Shown piece by piece: positions 31,975-40,366 of a stretch of DNA of 47,542 nt (position 1 is its first letter; each line of letters starts with the position of its first letter). A program made the position numbers and the translations under genes. Below the pieces are notes generated by a model. It was not told the origin of the DNA. It was given only the letters and a program-made list of their open reading frames with translations, and ran no database searches. Location of the stretch: contig DGSY01000021.1 in the NCBI GenBank assembly GCA_002394125.1, positions 1-47,542 on the forward strand, given 5' to 3'. The DNA comes from Ruminococcus sp. UBA4350. GTDB taxonomy: Bacteria; Bacillota; Clostridia; Oscillospirales; Ruminococcaceae.

Positions 31975-33358
31975 CGTTTGTACCTCTCAGAATCTCGCCG
32001 CCGAGCGCCCAGTTTTTCACGCCGGTGACCTTCACATCGAGCAGCCTGCCGATATCGGATTCCGTACCGGGCGCCTCCAGCACCAGTCCCTCCCGCGTTT
32101 TGCCGAGCAGCAGACCGGTCTCCGGATCGCGCTTTTCCGCGAGGAAGCGCACCTGCTTGCCGAGAAATCTTTTGTTGAATTCCTCGGAGATCTCGCGCTG
32201 CCTTGCGAGCAGGCGGCTCATCCGCGCCGCGATCTGCTCCTGCGTGGAGACAAACTCCATCTGCGCGGCTTTTGTGCCCGTGCGCGGGCTGTAAATGAAG
32301 GTATAAAGATTATCATATTTCACATACTCGATGATGCGCATTGTGCCCTCGAAATCCTCGTCGGTCTCGGTCGGGAAGCCGACGATCAGATCACTGGAGA
32401 AGCCGAAATCCGGCGATTTGCTCCGCGCATAATCAACGGTTTTCAGGTATGTTTCCAGCGTATAATGCCGGTTCATCTCTTTGAGAACGCGGTCGCTGCC
32501 GCACTGCACCGGCAGATGCAGATGATGCTCGATATGCTGTGAGCTGAGCATCGTGTCGATCAGCTCCGGCGTGGCATCCTTCGGGTGCGAGCTCATGAAG
32601 CGGATGAAATAATCGCCCTCGATCGCATCCAGCCGCCGCAGCAGCGCCGGAAAGCTGATCTCCGTTTCCAGCCCTCTGCCGTAGGAATTGACATTCTGTC
32701 CGAGCAGCAGGATCTCCCTGCAGCCCTGCGCGATCAGGCCACGCACCTCCTGCTCAATAGCCTCCGGCGTGCGGCTGCGCTCTCTGCCGCGCACATACGG
32801 CACGATGCAGTATGTGCAGAAATTGTTGCAGCCGTACATGACCGGCACGCTCGCCTGAAATGTGCTTTCGCGGACGGTCGGGAGCGTTTCATCCGGCAGA
32901 CCCGCGAATTGCAGCGTCTCGTGACGCTTTTCTCCGCGGTAGACCGAGAGCAGCGCCTCCGGCAGACGCTCCATTGCGCCGGCGCCCAGCACCAGCCGGA
33001 CAAAGGGATAGGATTTCCGCAGCAGTGCGCGGACCTCCTCCTCCTCGGCCATGCAGCCGCAGAGCCCGACGATCAGGCGCGGATTCTTCTCCCTGATGGA
33101 TTTGAGCGCACCGAGCCGCCCGATCACGCGGGATTCGGCGTGTGCGCGGACGGCGCAGGCGTTATAGAGGATCACATCGGCCTCCTCCGGCGTATCGGTC
33201 AGCTCATAGCCGAGATCCTGCAAAATACCCTTATATTTTTCGCCGTCGCAGAAATTGAGCTGACAGCCGAAGCTCTGGACGTGCGCCTTCGGGGAATGCG
33301 GAAATGTTTCAAGAACGGCACGGATCTCTTCGCGGATCTGTGCGCGGGAATCTGACAT
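31964..33358 (-). CDS. miaB: tRNA-2-methylthio-N6-dimethylallyladenosine synthase MiaB
   Basis: A 464-residue radical SAM methylthiotransferase that modifies A37 of tRNA. The N-terminal cluster domain has SFGCQLNFCDGE, YNACAVRAHAESR and GLCGCMAEEE, giving the three Cys of the auxiliary [4Fe-4S] cluster. The radical SAM motif is GCNNFCTYCIVPYVRGRERSR (CxxxCxxC near residue 178). A TRAM domain forms the C-terminal 65 residues. It is the first gene of the long minus-strand unit with a perfect promoter 39 bases from its start, and it is followed by nfi and the YlbF-family gene, whose homologues have been linked to Fe-S dependent functions. Confidence 0.96.
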   Translation of the reverse strand: MSDSRAQIREEIRAVLETFPHSPKAHVQSFGCQLNFCDGEKYKGILQDLGYELTDTPEEADVILYNACAVRAHAESRVIGRLGALKSIREKNPRLIVGLCGCMAEEEEVRALLRKSYPFVRLVLGAGAMERLPEALLSVYRGEKRHETLQFAGLPDETLPTVRESTFQASVPVMYGCNNFCTYCIVPYVRGRERSRTPEAIEQEVRGLIAQGCREILLLGQNVNSYGRGLETEISFPALLRRLDAIEGDYFIRFMSSHPKDATPELIDTMLSSQHIEHHLHLPVQCGSDRVLKEMNRHYTLETYLKTVDYARSKSPDFGFSSDLIVGFPTETDEDFEGTMRIIEYVKYDNLYTFIYSPRTGTKAAQMEFVSTQEQIAARMSRLLARQREISEEFNKRFLGKQVRFLAEKRDPETGLLLGKTREGLVLEAPGTESDIGRLLDVKVTGVKNWALGGEILRGTNDAE

Positions 33359-33396
33359 GACGATCTTCCTTTCCGGTTCTGCATTCTTCTGCTACG

Positions 33397-33425
33397 ATTA
33401 TACACGAAAACCGCTTATTTGTCAA
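33397..33425 (-). promoter_or_regulatory. Consensus promoter for the miaB-mutS-mutL-queA unit
   Basis: TTGACA (33420-33425) and TATAAT (33397-33402) on the minus strand, spacing 17, both exact. No operator-like repeat is seen around it. Confidence 0.88.
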
Positions 33426-33497
33426 TGATAGCCGCGCCTTCTCCGCCTGCCCTGCGGATGCGTTTTTGATACTTTTATTAAGAGCGCGGAGGAATAC

Positions 33498-33526
33498 TTG
33501 ACTTTCGCGTGAATACATGGTATAAT
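33498..33526 (+). promoter_or_regulatory. Promoter for the DJ-1 / MTHFS / mltG unit
   Basis: TTGACT (33498-33503) and TATAAT (33521-33526), spacing 17; the DJ-1 start is 50 bases downstream. It runs divergently from the miaB promoter. Confidence 0.84.
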
Positions 33527-33576
33527 AACTTGATATATTATGTGTATTGACGGTATTTCTATAAAGGAGGATCGTT

Positions 33577-34122
33577 ATGATTTATGTTTTTCTGGCCGAG
33601 GGCTTTGAGGAGGTCGAAGCACTGACGCCGGTTGATGTTCTGCGCAGAGCAAAGCAGAACGTCCAGACCGTCGGTGTCGGCGGCAGGGTCATCACCGGTG
33701 CGCACGGCATTTCCGTGACGGCGGATATCACCGCGGATGAGCTCCGGCTTGACGGTGCGCTTCAGCTGATCGTGCTGCCCGGCGGAATGCCCGGCACGCT
33801 GAATCTGGAGGCAAGCGATGCCGTACAGCAGGCACTCACCTACTGCACGGAGCATGATATTCTGATCGGTGCGATCTGCGCGGCGCCGTCCGTTCCCGGA
33901 AAGCGCGGAATGCTCAGCGGGAAAAAGGCTGTCTGCTATCCCGGCTTTGAGAAATATCTCACCGGCGCGGAGATTCCCGATGTTCCGGCTGTCCGCGACG
34001 GCAATTTCATCACCGGCAGAGGGCCGGGCGCGGCAATGGACTTTGCGCTCCTGCTGGCTGAGACGCTCTGCGGCGCGGAATGCGCGGCACAGCTCGCTGC
34101 GGGAATGGTATACACGAAATGA
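33577..34122 (+). CDS. DJ-1/PfpI family protein
   Basis: A 181-residue protein with the DJ-1/ThiJ signature: FLAEGFEEVEALTPVDVLRRA (Glu in the active-site region), LIVLPGGMPGTLNL, and the nucleophile elbow GAICAAPSV with the reactive Cys near 107. Proteins of this group act as deglycase or chaperone candidates or as redox sensors; the exact role is debated. AAAGGAGG precedes the ATG. It is the first gene of a plus-strand series, and its stop overlaps the next start as ATGATGA. Confidence 0.92.
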   Translation: MIYVFLAEGFEEVEALTPVDVLRRAKQNVQTVGVGGRVITGAHGISVTADITADELRLDGALQLIVLPGGMPGTLNLEASDAVQQALTYCTEHDILIGAICAAPSVPGKRGMLSGKKAVCYPGFEKYLTGAEIPDVPAVRDGNFITGRGPGAAMDFALLLAETLCGAECAAQLAAGMVYTK

Positions 34123-34697
34123 TGAACGCAGTCAGGGACGAAAAAGCGGCACTCCGCCGCGAGATCTTTGCTGCACGGGCGGCGATGCCGTTTGACCGGC
34201 GGGAGGCTGCCGATGCGGCGATCACGGAAGCGGTTCTGGCGCTGCCGGAATACAAGGCGGCAAAGCAGATCCTCTGCTATGTCTCCATGCCGCATGAGAT
34301 CAGCACGAAAGCGCTGCTCGGCGCGGTACTGCGCAGCGGCAAAACGCTCGGTCTGCCGGTCTGCGATACGGCGCGCCATGAGATGCAGTTTTACCGGCTC
34401 GATGCGGTCAGTGAGCTGCGGGCGGGCGCCTACCGGATCCCCGTTCCGACGGTCTCGGAGGAGCGCATTCTCCTGCCCGATGCGGAAACACTCATGATCG
34501 TTCCGATGCTCGCCTTTGATGCAGAGGGCTTCCGGCTCGGTGCGGGCGGCGGATACTACGACCGCTATCTTGCGAAATACCCTGTGAAAACTGTCGGAAT
34601 ATGCTATGCGGAATGCAGAAGGACGCAGCTGCCGCATGATGCATTTGATATAAAAATGAACTGCTGCGTCACGGAACAAAAAACGGAGGAATTTTGA
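34119..34697 (+). CDS. 5-formyltetrahydrofolate cyclo-ligase
   Basis: A 192-residue protein. It converts 5-formyl-THF to 5,10-methenyl-THF with ATP. The start is at 34119, overlapping the DJ-1 stop; an ATG three bases later is equally possible. Signatures are KAALRREIFAARAAM (N-terminal substrate-binding), KQILCYVSMPHEISTKALL, and LGAGGGYYDRYLAK (ATP-binding loop). It also overlaps mltG (TGATG). It shares the folate pathway with folD and thyX in this window. The B. subtilis homologue is yqgN; no symbol is assigned here. Confidence 0.93.
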   Translation: MMNAVRDEKAALRREIFAARAAMPFDRREAADAAITEAVLALPEYKAAKQILCYVSMPHEISTKALLGAVLRSGKTLGLPVCDTARHEMQFYRLDAVSELRAGAYRIPVPTVSEERILLPDAETLMIVPMLAFDAEGFRLGAGGGYYDRYLAKYPVKTVGICYAECRRTQLPHDAFDIKMNCCVTEQKTEEF

Positions 34698-36394
34698 TGG
34701 ATGACGAAATGATGTCCCGGCAGGACAGCGCGGCACCGGAGGATGCTGCGGAGGAGGAGCTGCTGACGGAGCAGGATGCCGCAGCAGAGGATGCGGGTGC
34801 CGGAACGGAGGCTGCCGCAGAAACGGATGCAGAGCCGGAGGATGAAGCGCTGCCGGAAGATGATGCAGAGCCGGAAACCGATGCGGATGCAGACGCGGAG
34901 AGCCCTGCCGACGACGACGACTTTGATCTCGAAGCGGAGCTTGGCCTGAAGGATGATGCAGAGCCGGAGGATGATGCTGAAAGCGCAGAGCTGCCGGAGG
35001 ACGATGCACCTGAATTTCCGGAGGATGACGCTGCGGTTATCCCCGCTGAAAAGGGCATAACGGCCGCTGGAACAGCGGATGCGATCAAAAATAAGGCATC
35101 CGATCTTGCCGGAAAACTGAAAAAGAAGGCCGGTCAGCTTTCCGATGATCTGAAAAAATCCAGCGACAAAAAGAAAAAGGCGAAGGCTGCCAAAGCAAAG
35201 GAGAATGCCCGCACGGTCGAGGAGGAGCTTGCCGATCTCGCAGAGGAGGAGAAGCGCTTCGACGAATGGGGCAGACCGATCCGCAAAAAGCGCCGCCGCC
35301 GCAAGAAGAGCCGCAAGCTCTCCTGCACGCTCGTTCTGCTGACGCTGATCCTCGCAATGTCCTCGGTGCTTGCCGTTGCGATCCTCGCGGTCGCGAAGGA
35401 GATGTACGGCATCGACAAGGATGTGCAGGACCGCATCATCACGATCGAGGAGGGCGCGACGACGCTTGATATCGCAAATCAGCTCTACGATGAGCATATG
35501 ATCTCGATGGTGCCGATGTTCCGCCTTGTCTCGCGCATGAACAACAAGGACGGCAGCTATATCGCAGGCGAACACGTTCTCAGCGCTTCGATGTCCTATG
35601 AAGCGATGATCGAGGAGCTCTGCCAGAACCACAAGGATGAGCGTGAGACGCAGCGTGTCTACTTCCCCGAAGGCTGCACGCTGGTCGATGCCGCAAAGCG
35701 CCTGCAGGAGAACCAGATCTGCGACGCGGAGAAATTCCTGTTCCATTTCAACGGCGGCGGCTTCCACTTTGAATTCGAGAATCATCTGACGGATAAGAAT
35801 GTTCTGAAATGGCAGCGCATGGAGGGCTACTGCTTCCCCGACACCTATGAATTCTACGTCGATGAGCAGCCGGATATCGTTGCGCAGAAGATCTATGCGA
35901 ACTTCGATTCCAAGATCACCGAGGGCGACTATAAGAAAATGGAAGAGCTGAACATGACGCTCGATCAGGTCATCACGCTTGCATCTATGGTGCAGGCCGA
36001 GGCCTCGAAGGTCACCTATATGAAGAAGGTCGCGGCGGTCTTCCACAACCGTCTGAACAGCTCCTCGGAATTCCCGAAGCTCCAGTCCGACCCGACGAGC
36101 AAATATGCAAAGCTGATCGCTGAAAAACTGAAAATCCAGAATGATACGATGGTCACGGCATACGACACCTACCAGAGCGCAGGTCTGCCGCCCGGAGCGA
36201 TCAATAACCCCGGCAGAGAAGCGATCGAAGCGGTGCTGTATCCGGATCCGGATACCACGATCTTCTACTTCAATGCGAATATCGACACCGGCGAGACATT
36301 CTTCTCGCACAACCTCGCAGAGCATGAGGCGAACCTCGAGCTGGTTCAGGCACAGTATGCCGCGGCAAAGGCAGCAGCAAATGGCCAGACTTAA
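34697..36394 (+). CDS. mltG: Endolytic murein transglycosylase MltG with very acidic N-terminal extension
   Basis: A 565-residue protein starting at 34697 (GGAGGA upstream). Residues 1-130 are dominated by Asp, Glu and Ala, then comes a Lys-rich segment (about 137-210) ending in RKKRRRRKKSRK, then one membrane helix (210-232). The extracytoplasmic part holds the LysM-like region and the YceG catalytic domain: GYCFPDTYEF, ASMVQAEA with Glu435 at the catalytic position, FHNRL, LQSDPTSKYA and AGLPPGAINNPG. MltG cleaves nascent glycan strands and sets their length. Typical MltG is about 340-400 residues, so the charged cytosolic extension of about 210 residues is unusual. The next gene (U32) overlaps its end by 14 bases, as in the B. 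subtilis yrrL-yrrN/O region. Confidence 0.94.
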   Translation: MDDEMMSRQDSAAPEDAAEEELLTEQDAAAEDAGAGTEAAAETDAEPEDEALPEDDAEPETDADADAESPADDDDFDLEAELGLKDDAEPEDDAESAELPEDDAPEFPEDDAAVIPAEKGITAAGTADAIKNKASDLAGKLKKKAGQLSDDLKKSSDKKKKAKAAKAKENARTVEEELADLAEEEKRFDEWGRPIRKKRRRRKKSRKLSCTLVLLTLILAMSSVLAVAILAVAKEMYGIDKDVQDRIITIEEGATTLDIANQLYDEHMISMVPMFRLVSRMNNKDGSYIAGEHVLSASMSYEAMIEELCQNHKDERETQRVYFPEGCTLVDAAKRLQENQICDAEKFLFHFNGGGFHFEFENHLTDKNVLKWQRMEGYCFPDTYEFYVDEQPDIVAQKIYANFDSKITEGDYKKMEELNMTLDQVITLASMVQAEASKVTYMKKVAAVFHNRLNSSSEFPKLQSDPTSKYAKLIAEKLKIQNDTMVTAYDTYQSAGLPPGAINNPGREAIEAVLYPDPDTTIFYFNANIDTGETFFSHNLAEHEANLELVQAQYAAAKAAANGQT

Positions 36395-37607
36395 GCCGGA
36401 GCTGCTCGCCCCCGCAGGCGATGCCGAATGCTTTGCCGCCGCGCTGCAGTTCGGCGCGGATGCGGTCTATGTCGGCGCGAAGGAATACGGAATGCGCGCC
36501 GCCGCAAAAAACTTTGATTTTCCCGCACTGCGGGAGGCAGTCCGGCTTGCGCACGCGCAGGGTGTCAGGGTGTATCTCACCGCGAACATCCTGCCGCGCA
36601 GCGCCGAGATCGCAGCCTATCCGCAGTTCCTTGAACAAATCCGGTCGTGCGGCATTGACGCTGTCATTGCCGCCGATCTCGGCATGATTACAATGACACG
36701 CGCCCTTGCGCCGGAGCTGGAGATCCATGCTTCGACGCAAACGGGCGTGGTCAATTATCAGACGGCTTCTGCGCTGTATGAGATGGGCGTAAAGCGCGTC
36801 GTACTTGCGCGGGAGCTTTCTCTGTCTGAGATCGCGGAGATCCGTGCAAAATCGCCGGAGAATCTGGAGATCGAGGCCTTTGTTCACGGCGCGATGTGCA
36901 TGAGCGTCTCCGGCCGCTGTCTGCTCTCGGAGTATCTCACCGGACGCGACGCGAACCGCGGCGCCTGTGCGCAGTCCTGCCGCTGGAAATATGCGCTCAT
37001 GGAGGAAAAGCGGCCGGGACAGTATTTTCCGGTCGATGAGGATTCCGACGGCAGCTATATCCTCAATGCAAAGGATCTCTGCCTGCTGCCCTATCTGAAG
37101 GAGCTGCATGAAGCCGGTGTCGATTCCGTCAAGATCGAGGGCAGGGCAAAGGCGGCATATTATGTCGCCGGCGTGACGAACGCCTACCGCATGGCGCTCG
37201 ACAGTCTGTTCGATACCCCGCCGCGCCCCGTGCCGGACTGGGTGATGCAGGAGCTGAACAATGTCAGCCACCGCCCCTATACGGTCGGCTTTGCATTCGG
37301 GCAGCGCAAGGATCTCATCTGGCAGGAGGAGAACGGCTATATCCGCGACTATGAGGTCGTCGGCATCGTGCAGAAGCAAGAAAACGGCCGGCTCTATGTC
37401 AGCCAGCGAAACCGCTTTTTCGCGGGGGATGCTGTGGAAATTCTGATGCCGCAGCAGAAGCCGCTTGCCCTCACGGTCACCGATCTGCAAAACGGTGACG
37501 GCGAACCGATCGCATCGGCGAATCATGCCGTCATGGACTGCTCGTTCCTCTGTGAAGCGGAGGTTCCGGCGGGCGCGTTCGTGCGGAAGCGGATCGCGGA
37601 ACAGTGA
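36381..37607 (+). CDS. U32 family peptidase-like protein (TrhP/YrrO type)
   Basis: A 408-residue protein. The start at 36381 lies within the end of mltG; the open frame extends further upstream in mltG but is not used. The N-terminus MARLKPELLAPAGDAECFAAALQFGADAVYVG is characteristic of U32 proteins. Conserved Cys are seen in HGAMCMSVSGRCLLS and NRGACAQSCRWKY, as in the Fe-S-binding tRNA hydroxylation proteins TrhP (B. subtilis YrrN/YrrO, E. coli YegQ). Length and the neighbour mltG fit TrhP2/YrrO. The role is likely tRNA U34 5-hydroxylation and not proteolysis, by homology. Confidence 0.92.
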   Translation: MARLKPELLAPAGDAECFAAALQFGADAVYVGAKEYGMRAAAKNFDFPALREAVRLAHAQGVRVYLTANILPRSAEIAAYPQFLEQIRSCGIDAVIAADLGMITMTRALAPELEIHASTQTGVVNYQTASALYEMGVKRVVLARELSLSEIAEIRAKSPENLEIEAFVHGAMCMSVSGRCLLSEYLTGRDANRGACAQSCRWKYALMEEKRPGQYFPVDEDSDGSYILNAKDLCLLPYLKELHEAGVDSVKIEGRAKAAYYVAGVTNAYRMALDSLFDTPPRPVPDWVMQELNNVSHRPYTVGFAFGQRKDLIWQEENGYIRDYEVVGIVQKQENGRLYVSQRNRFFAGDAVEILMPQQKPLALTVTDLQNGDGEPIASANHAVMDCSFLCEAEVPAGAFVRKRIAEQ

Positions 37608-37677
37608 GCAGTTAATAACAGCGTCCCACTGTCAATCCATTTGAGATACATTTATAATCCCCCGGAGGCACATCTGT

Positions 37678-39531
37678 ATGAACCTCTTTGAAAAGATCGA
37701 ACCGCTGCTGCTCAGAGTGCAGAAGCCTGCCCGCTATATCGGCGGGGAAATGGGCAGCGTGATGAAAGATAAGGCCGATGTCAAAGCGCGGTTTGCATTC
37801 TGCTTTCCCGACCGCTACGATGTCGGCATGAGCAATCTCGGCATGAAGATCCTCTATTCCTGCATCAATGCCCGTCCGGAATACTGGTGCGAGCGCGTCT
37901 TTGCGCCGGATACCGATTTTGAGGCGCTGATGCGGGAAAACGGTCTGCCGCTCTACGGACTGGAAAGCCTTGAGCCGATCCGTGATTTCGATTTCATCGG
38001 ATTCACGATCGGCTATGAGCTTTGCTATACGAATATCCTGAATATGCTGGATCTGGCGGACGTTCCGGTCTGGCAGCGCGACCGCGGCGAGTCGATCGCA
38101 CCGATCGTCTGCGCAGGCGGCTCCTGCTGCTGCAATCCGGAGCCGATCGCTGATTTCGTCGATCTCTTTTTCCTCGGCGAAGGCGAGGAGCTCGATCTTG
38201 AGGTCATGGATCTCTATGTGAAGATGCGCGATGCGGGCGCGACGCGCTCCGAATTCCTGCGGGCGGCTTCGCAGATTCAGGGCGTCTATGTGCCGTCACT
38301 CTATGATGTGACCTACAATCCGGACGGCACCGTGCAGGCGGTCACGCCGAAGGACGGCGCCCCCGCGACGGTCAAAAAACGCATCATCGAGAATTTCGAT
38401 CAGTGTCCGGTGCCGGAGGAATTTGTCGTGCCGTTCTCGGAGATCGTGCATGACCGCGCCGTGACGGAGGTGCTGCGCGGATGTCTGCGCGGATGCCGTT
38501 TCTGTCAGGCGGGCTTCCTCTACCGGCCGTTCCGCGAGAAATCGCCGGAGACCGTGTGCAGACAGTCCCGCGTGCTGATCGAAAATACCGGCTACGATGA
38601 GCTGTCGCTCTGCTCGCTCTCGACCTCCGATCATTCGCAGATCGAGGAAATGATGGACGGTCTGCTGACCTTTACGGAGACCGAGCATATCAATCTCAGT
38701 CTGCCGTCGCTGCGTGTCGATAATTTCAGCGCCGGTCTGATGAACCGCCTGCGCAGAGTGCGCAGCAGCGGCCTGACCTTTGCGCCGGAGGCCGGAACGC
38801 AGCGTCTCCGCGATGTCATCAACAAAAATGTCACCGAGGAGGAGCTGATGCGCACCTGCCGGATCGCGTTCTCTGCCGGACAGACCTCCGTGAAGCTCTA
38901 TTTCATGATGGGACTGCCGACCGAGACCGATGACGATATCCGCGGCATCATCGAGCTGGCGCAGCGCGTCGTCGATCTGTTCTATGAGGGTGAGCGCCGT
39001 CCGAAGGGCAAGCCCGTGCAGATCTCCTGCTCCGTTGCGACGTTCGTTCCGAAGCCGTTCACGCCGTTCGAGTTTCATCCGCAGGATACGCGGGAGATGA
39101 TCGCGCATAAGCAGAAGATCCTCGAGGAAGCCGTCGCCGGACACAAGCGCATCCGCGCAAGCTGGCACTTCCCCGATACGAGCATTCTCGAAGCGGTGCT
39201 GGCACGCGGCGACCGCCGTCTCAGCAGCGTGATCTTCGGTGCATGGCAGCGCGGCTGCATCATGGACGCATGGTCGGAGCATTTTTACTATGACCGCTGG
39301 CTCGCGGCCTTTGCGGATGCAGGACTGACACCGGAATTCTATGCGAACCGCGACCGCTCCTATGAGGAGGTATTCCCGTGGGATCATATCGACTATTTCG
39401 TTGATAAAAAGTTCCTCATCCGTGAAAACGAAAAGGCAAAGCAGGCTGCCACAACGCCGCACTGCCGTCTGAGCTGTGCGAACTGCGGCGTGATCCGCGA
39501 AACAGGACATCCCTGCTTTACCTACAACTGA
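37678..39531 (+). CDS. TIGR03960-type B12-binding radical SAM protein
   Basis: A 617-residue protein. The N-terminal 200 residues resemble a cobalamin-binding-type domain (FCFPDRYDVGMSNLGMKILY, GYELCYTNILNMLDLADVPVW, CAGGSCCCNPEPIADFVD). The radical SAM motif is RGCLRGCRFCQAGF (CxxxCxxC, near residue 267), followed by SLSTSDHSQI and FAPEAGTQRLRDVINKN. It is the clostridial TIGR03960 family, almost always next to a TIGR03936 protein; here that partner is at 40367-41044 with two small genes inserted between. GGAGG precedes the ATG. A weak promoter (TGTCAA-17-TATAAT) lies at 37640-37670. The reaction is unknown. Confidence 0.92.
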   Translation: MNLFEKIEPLLLRVQKPARYIGGEMGSVMKDKADVKARFAFCFPDRYDVGMSNLGMKILYSCINARPEYWCERVFAPDTDFEALMRENGLPLYGLESLEPIRDFDFIGFTIGYELCYTNILNMLDLADVPVWQRDRGESIAPIVCAGGSCCCNPEPIADFVDLFFLGEGEELDLEVMDLYVKMRDAGATRSEFLRAASQIQGVYVPSLYDVTYNPDGTVQAVTPKDGAPATVKKRIIENFDQCPVPEEFVVPFSEIVHDRAVTEVLRGCLRGCRFCQAGFLYRPFREKSPETVCRQSRVLIENTGYDELSLCSLSTSDHSQIEEMMDGLLTFTETEHINLSLPSLRVDNFSAGLMNRLRRVRSSGLTFAPEAGTQRLRDVINKNVTEEELMRTCRIAFSAGQTSVKLYFMMGLPTETDDDIRGIIELAQRVVDLFYEGERRPKGKPVQISCSVATFVPKPFTPFEFHPQDTREMIAHKQKILEEAVAGHKRIRASWHFPDTSILEAVLARGDRRLSSVIFGAWQRGCIMDAWSEHFYYDRWLAAFADAGLTPEFYANRDRSYEEVFPWDHIDYFVDKKFLIRENEKAKQAATTPHCRLSCANCGVIRETGHPCFTYN

Positions 39532-39545
39532 CAGGAGATTGCAGC

Positions 39546-39947
39546 ATGACACCTCTGACAAGAGAAAATCCGTTTACATTTATCGTTCCGTATCTGAAAT
39601 TCATACCGCTTGTGCTGGTCGCGGCGCTGCTGATCTTTTTCGTTGTGCATATGATCCGGCGCAATGCGAAGAACAACCCGAAGGATCATGCCGTCGGTAA
39701 ATCCGTCGGCGCGCGTGTCGCATCCAAGCGGCAGAAGCGCCGCCGCGATCCGAATATCAAGCCCTATGATCCCGACTATCAGAAGATGATCACATATTTT
39801 TATTATATCACCTTCGAGCTTGACAGCTGCGAACGCGTGGAACTTTCCGTTCCGAGCGATGTTTATCAGGCGCTGGCAGAGGATACAAAGGGCACGCTGA
39901 CCTATGAGGGCGCACGGTATATCGACTTTATTCCGTCACAGTGGTAA
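39546..39947 (+). CDS. Small membrane protein, DUF2500-like (first of a tandem pair)
   Basis: A 133-residue protein with one membrane segment at about residues 15-35, then basic RRNAKNN and a cytosolic domain of beta character (ARVASKRQKRRRDPN, TYFYYITFELDS, RVELSVPSDVYQALAEDTKGTLTYEGARYIDF). The pattern ARVxxKR, YYxTFE, L-x-EGxxGTLxxxGxRYxxF matches DUF2500, though here it is less typical than in the next gene. AGGAG precedes the ATG. It lies 14 bases after the radical SAM gene. Function is unknown. Confidence 0.75.
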   Translation: MTPLTRENPFTFIVPYLKFIPLVLVAALLIFFVVHMIRRNAKNNPKDHAVGKSVGARVASKRQKRRRDPNIKPYDPDYQKMITYFYYITFELDSCERVELSVPSDVYQALAEDTKGTLTYEGARYIDFIPSQW

Positions 39948-39988
39948 TGCAGATCCAACCGCAGCAGATACCGGAAGGAGAAAATCAT

Positions 39989-40339
39989 ATGCGTAAGACA
40001 ATTCTGGAGGGTGTGATCCCGACCGTCATCGTGATCATCTGGGCCATTCTGTTCACCGGCATCATGACGCTCATTGTCATAACGATCGTACGTAATGTGC
40101 GGACGAAGAAGATCAATGACAGTATGCCGGCGGAGTCGCTGCGGGCGCGTGTCGTCGCAAAGCGCACGAATGTCTGGGGAGAGCATACATCCACAAGCTA
40201 CTATGTCACATTTGAAACGGAGAACGGCAGCCGCTTTGAAATGCAGCTGGAGGGCGAACAATACGGTCTGCTTGCCGAGGGCGATGAAGGTACGCTGATG
40301 CATCAGGGTACGCGATATCTTGGATTTCACAGAGAATAA
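39989..40339 (+). CDS. Small membrane protein, DUF2500 family (second of a tandem pair)
   Basis: A 116-residue protein. The start at 39989 follows AAGGAG at eight bases; the frame extends 16 codons upstream without a ribosome site. One long membrane segment (about 8-32) is followed by ARVVAKRTNVWGEHTSTSYYVTFETENGSRFEMQLEGEQYGLLAEGDEGTLMHQGTRYLGF, a clear DUF2500 pattern. It is paralogous to the preceding gene. Function is unknown in this family. The pair sits between the TIGR03960 and TIGR03936 genes, which are usually adjacent. Confidence 0.84.
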   Translation: MRKTILEGVIPTVIVIIWAILFTGIMTLIVITIVRNVRTKKINDSMPAESLRARVVAKRTNVWGEHTSTSYYVTFETENGSRFEMQLEGEQYGLLAEGDEGTLMHQGTRYLGFHRE

Positions 40340-40366
40340 GAATAAACCGGGAAAGGAGGATCTGCG

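Noticed and set aside
34604..36325. A 573-codon minus-strand frame
   Set aside because: It lies antisense to mltG and is an artefact of the acidic coding region; its translation is low in motif content.
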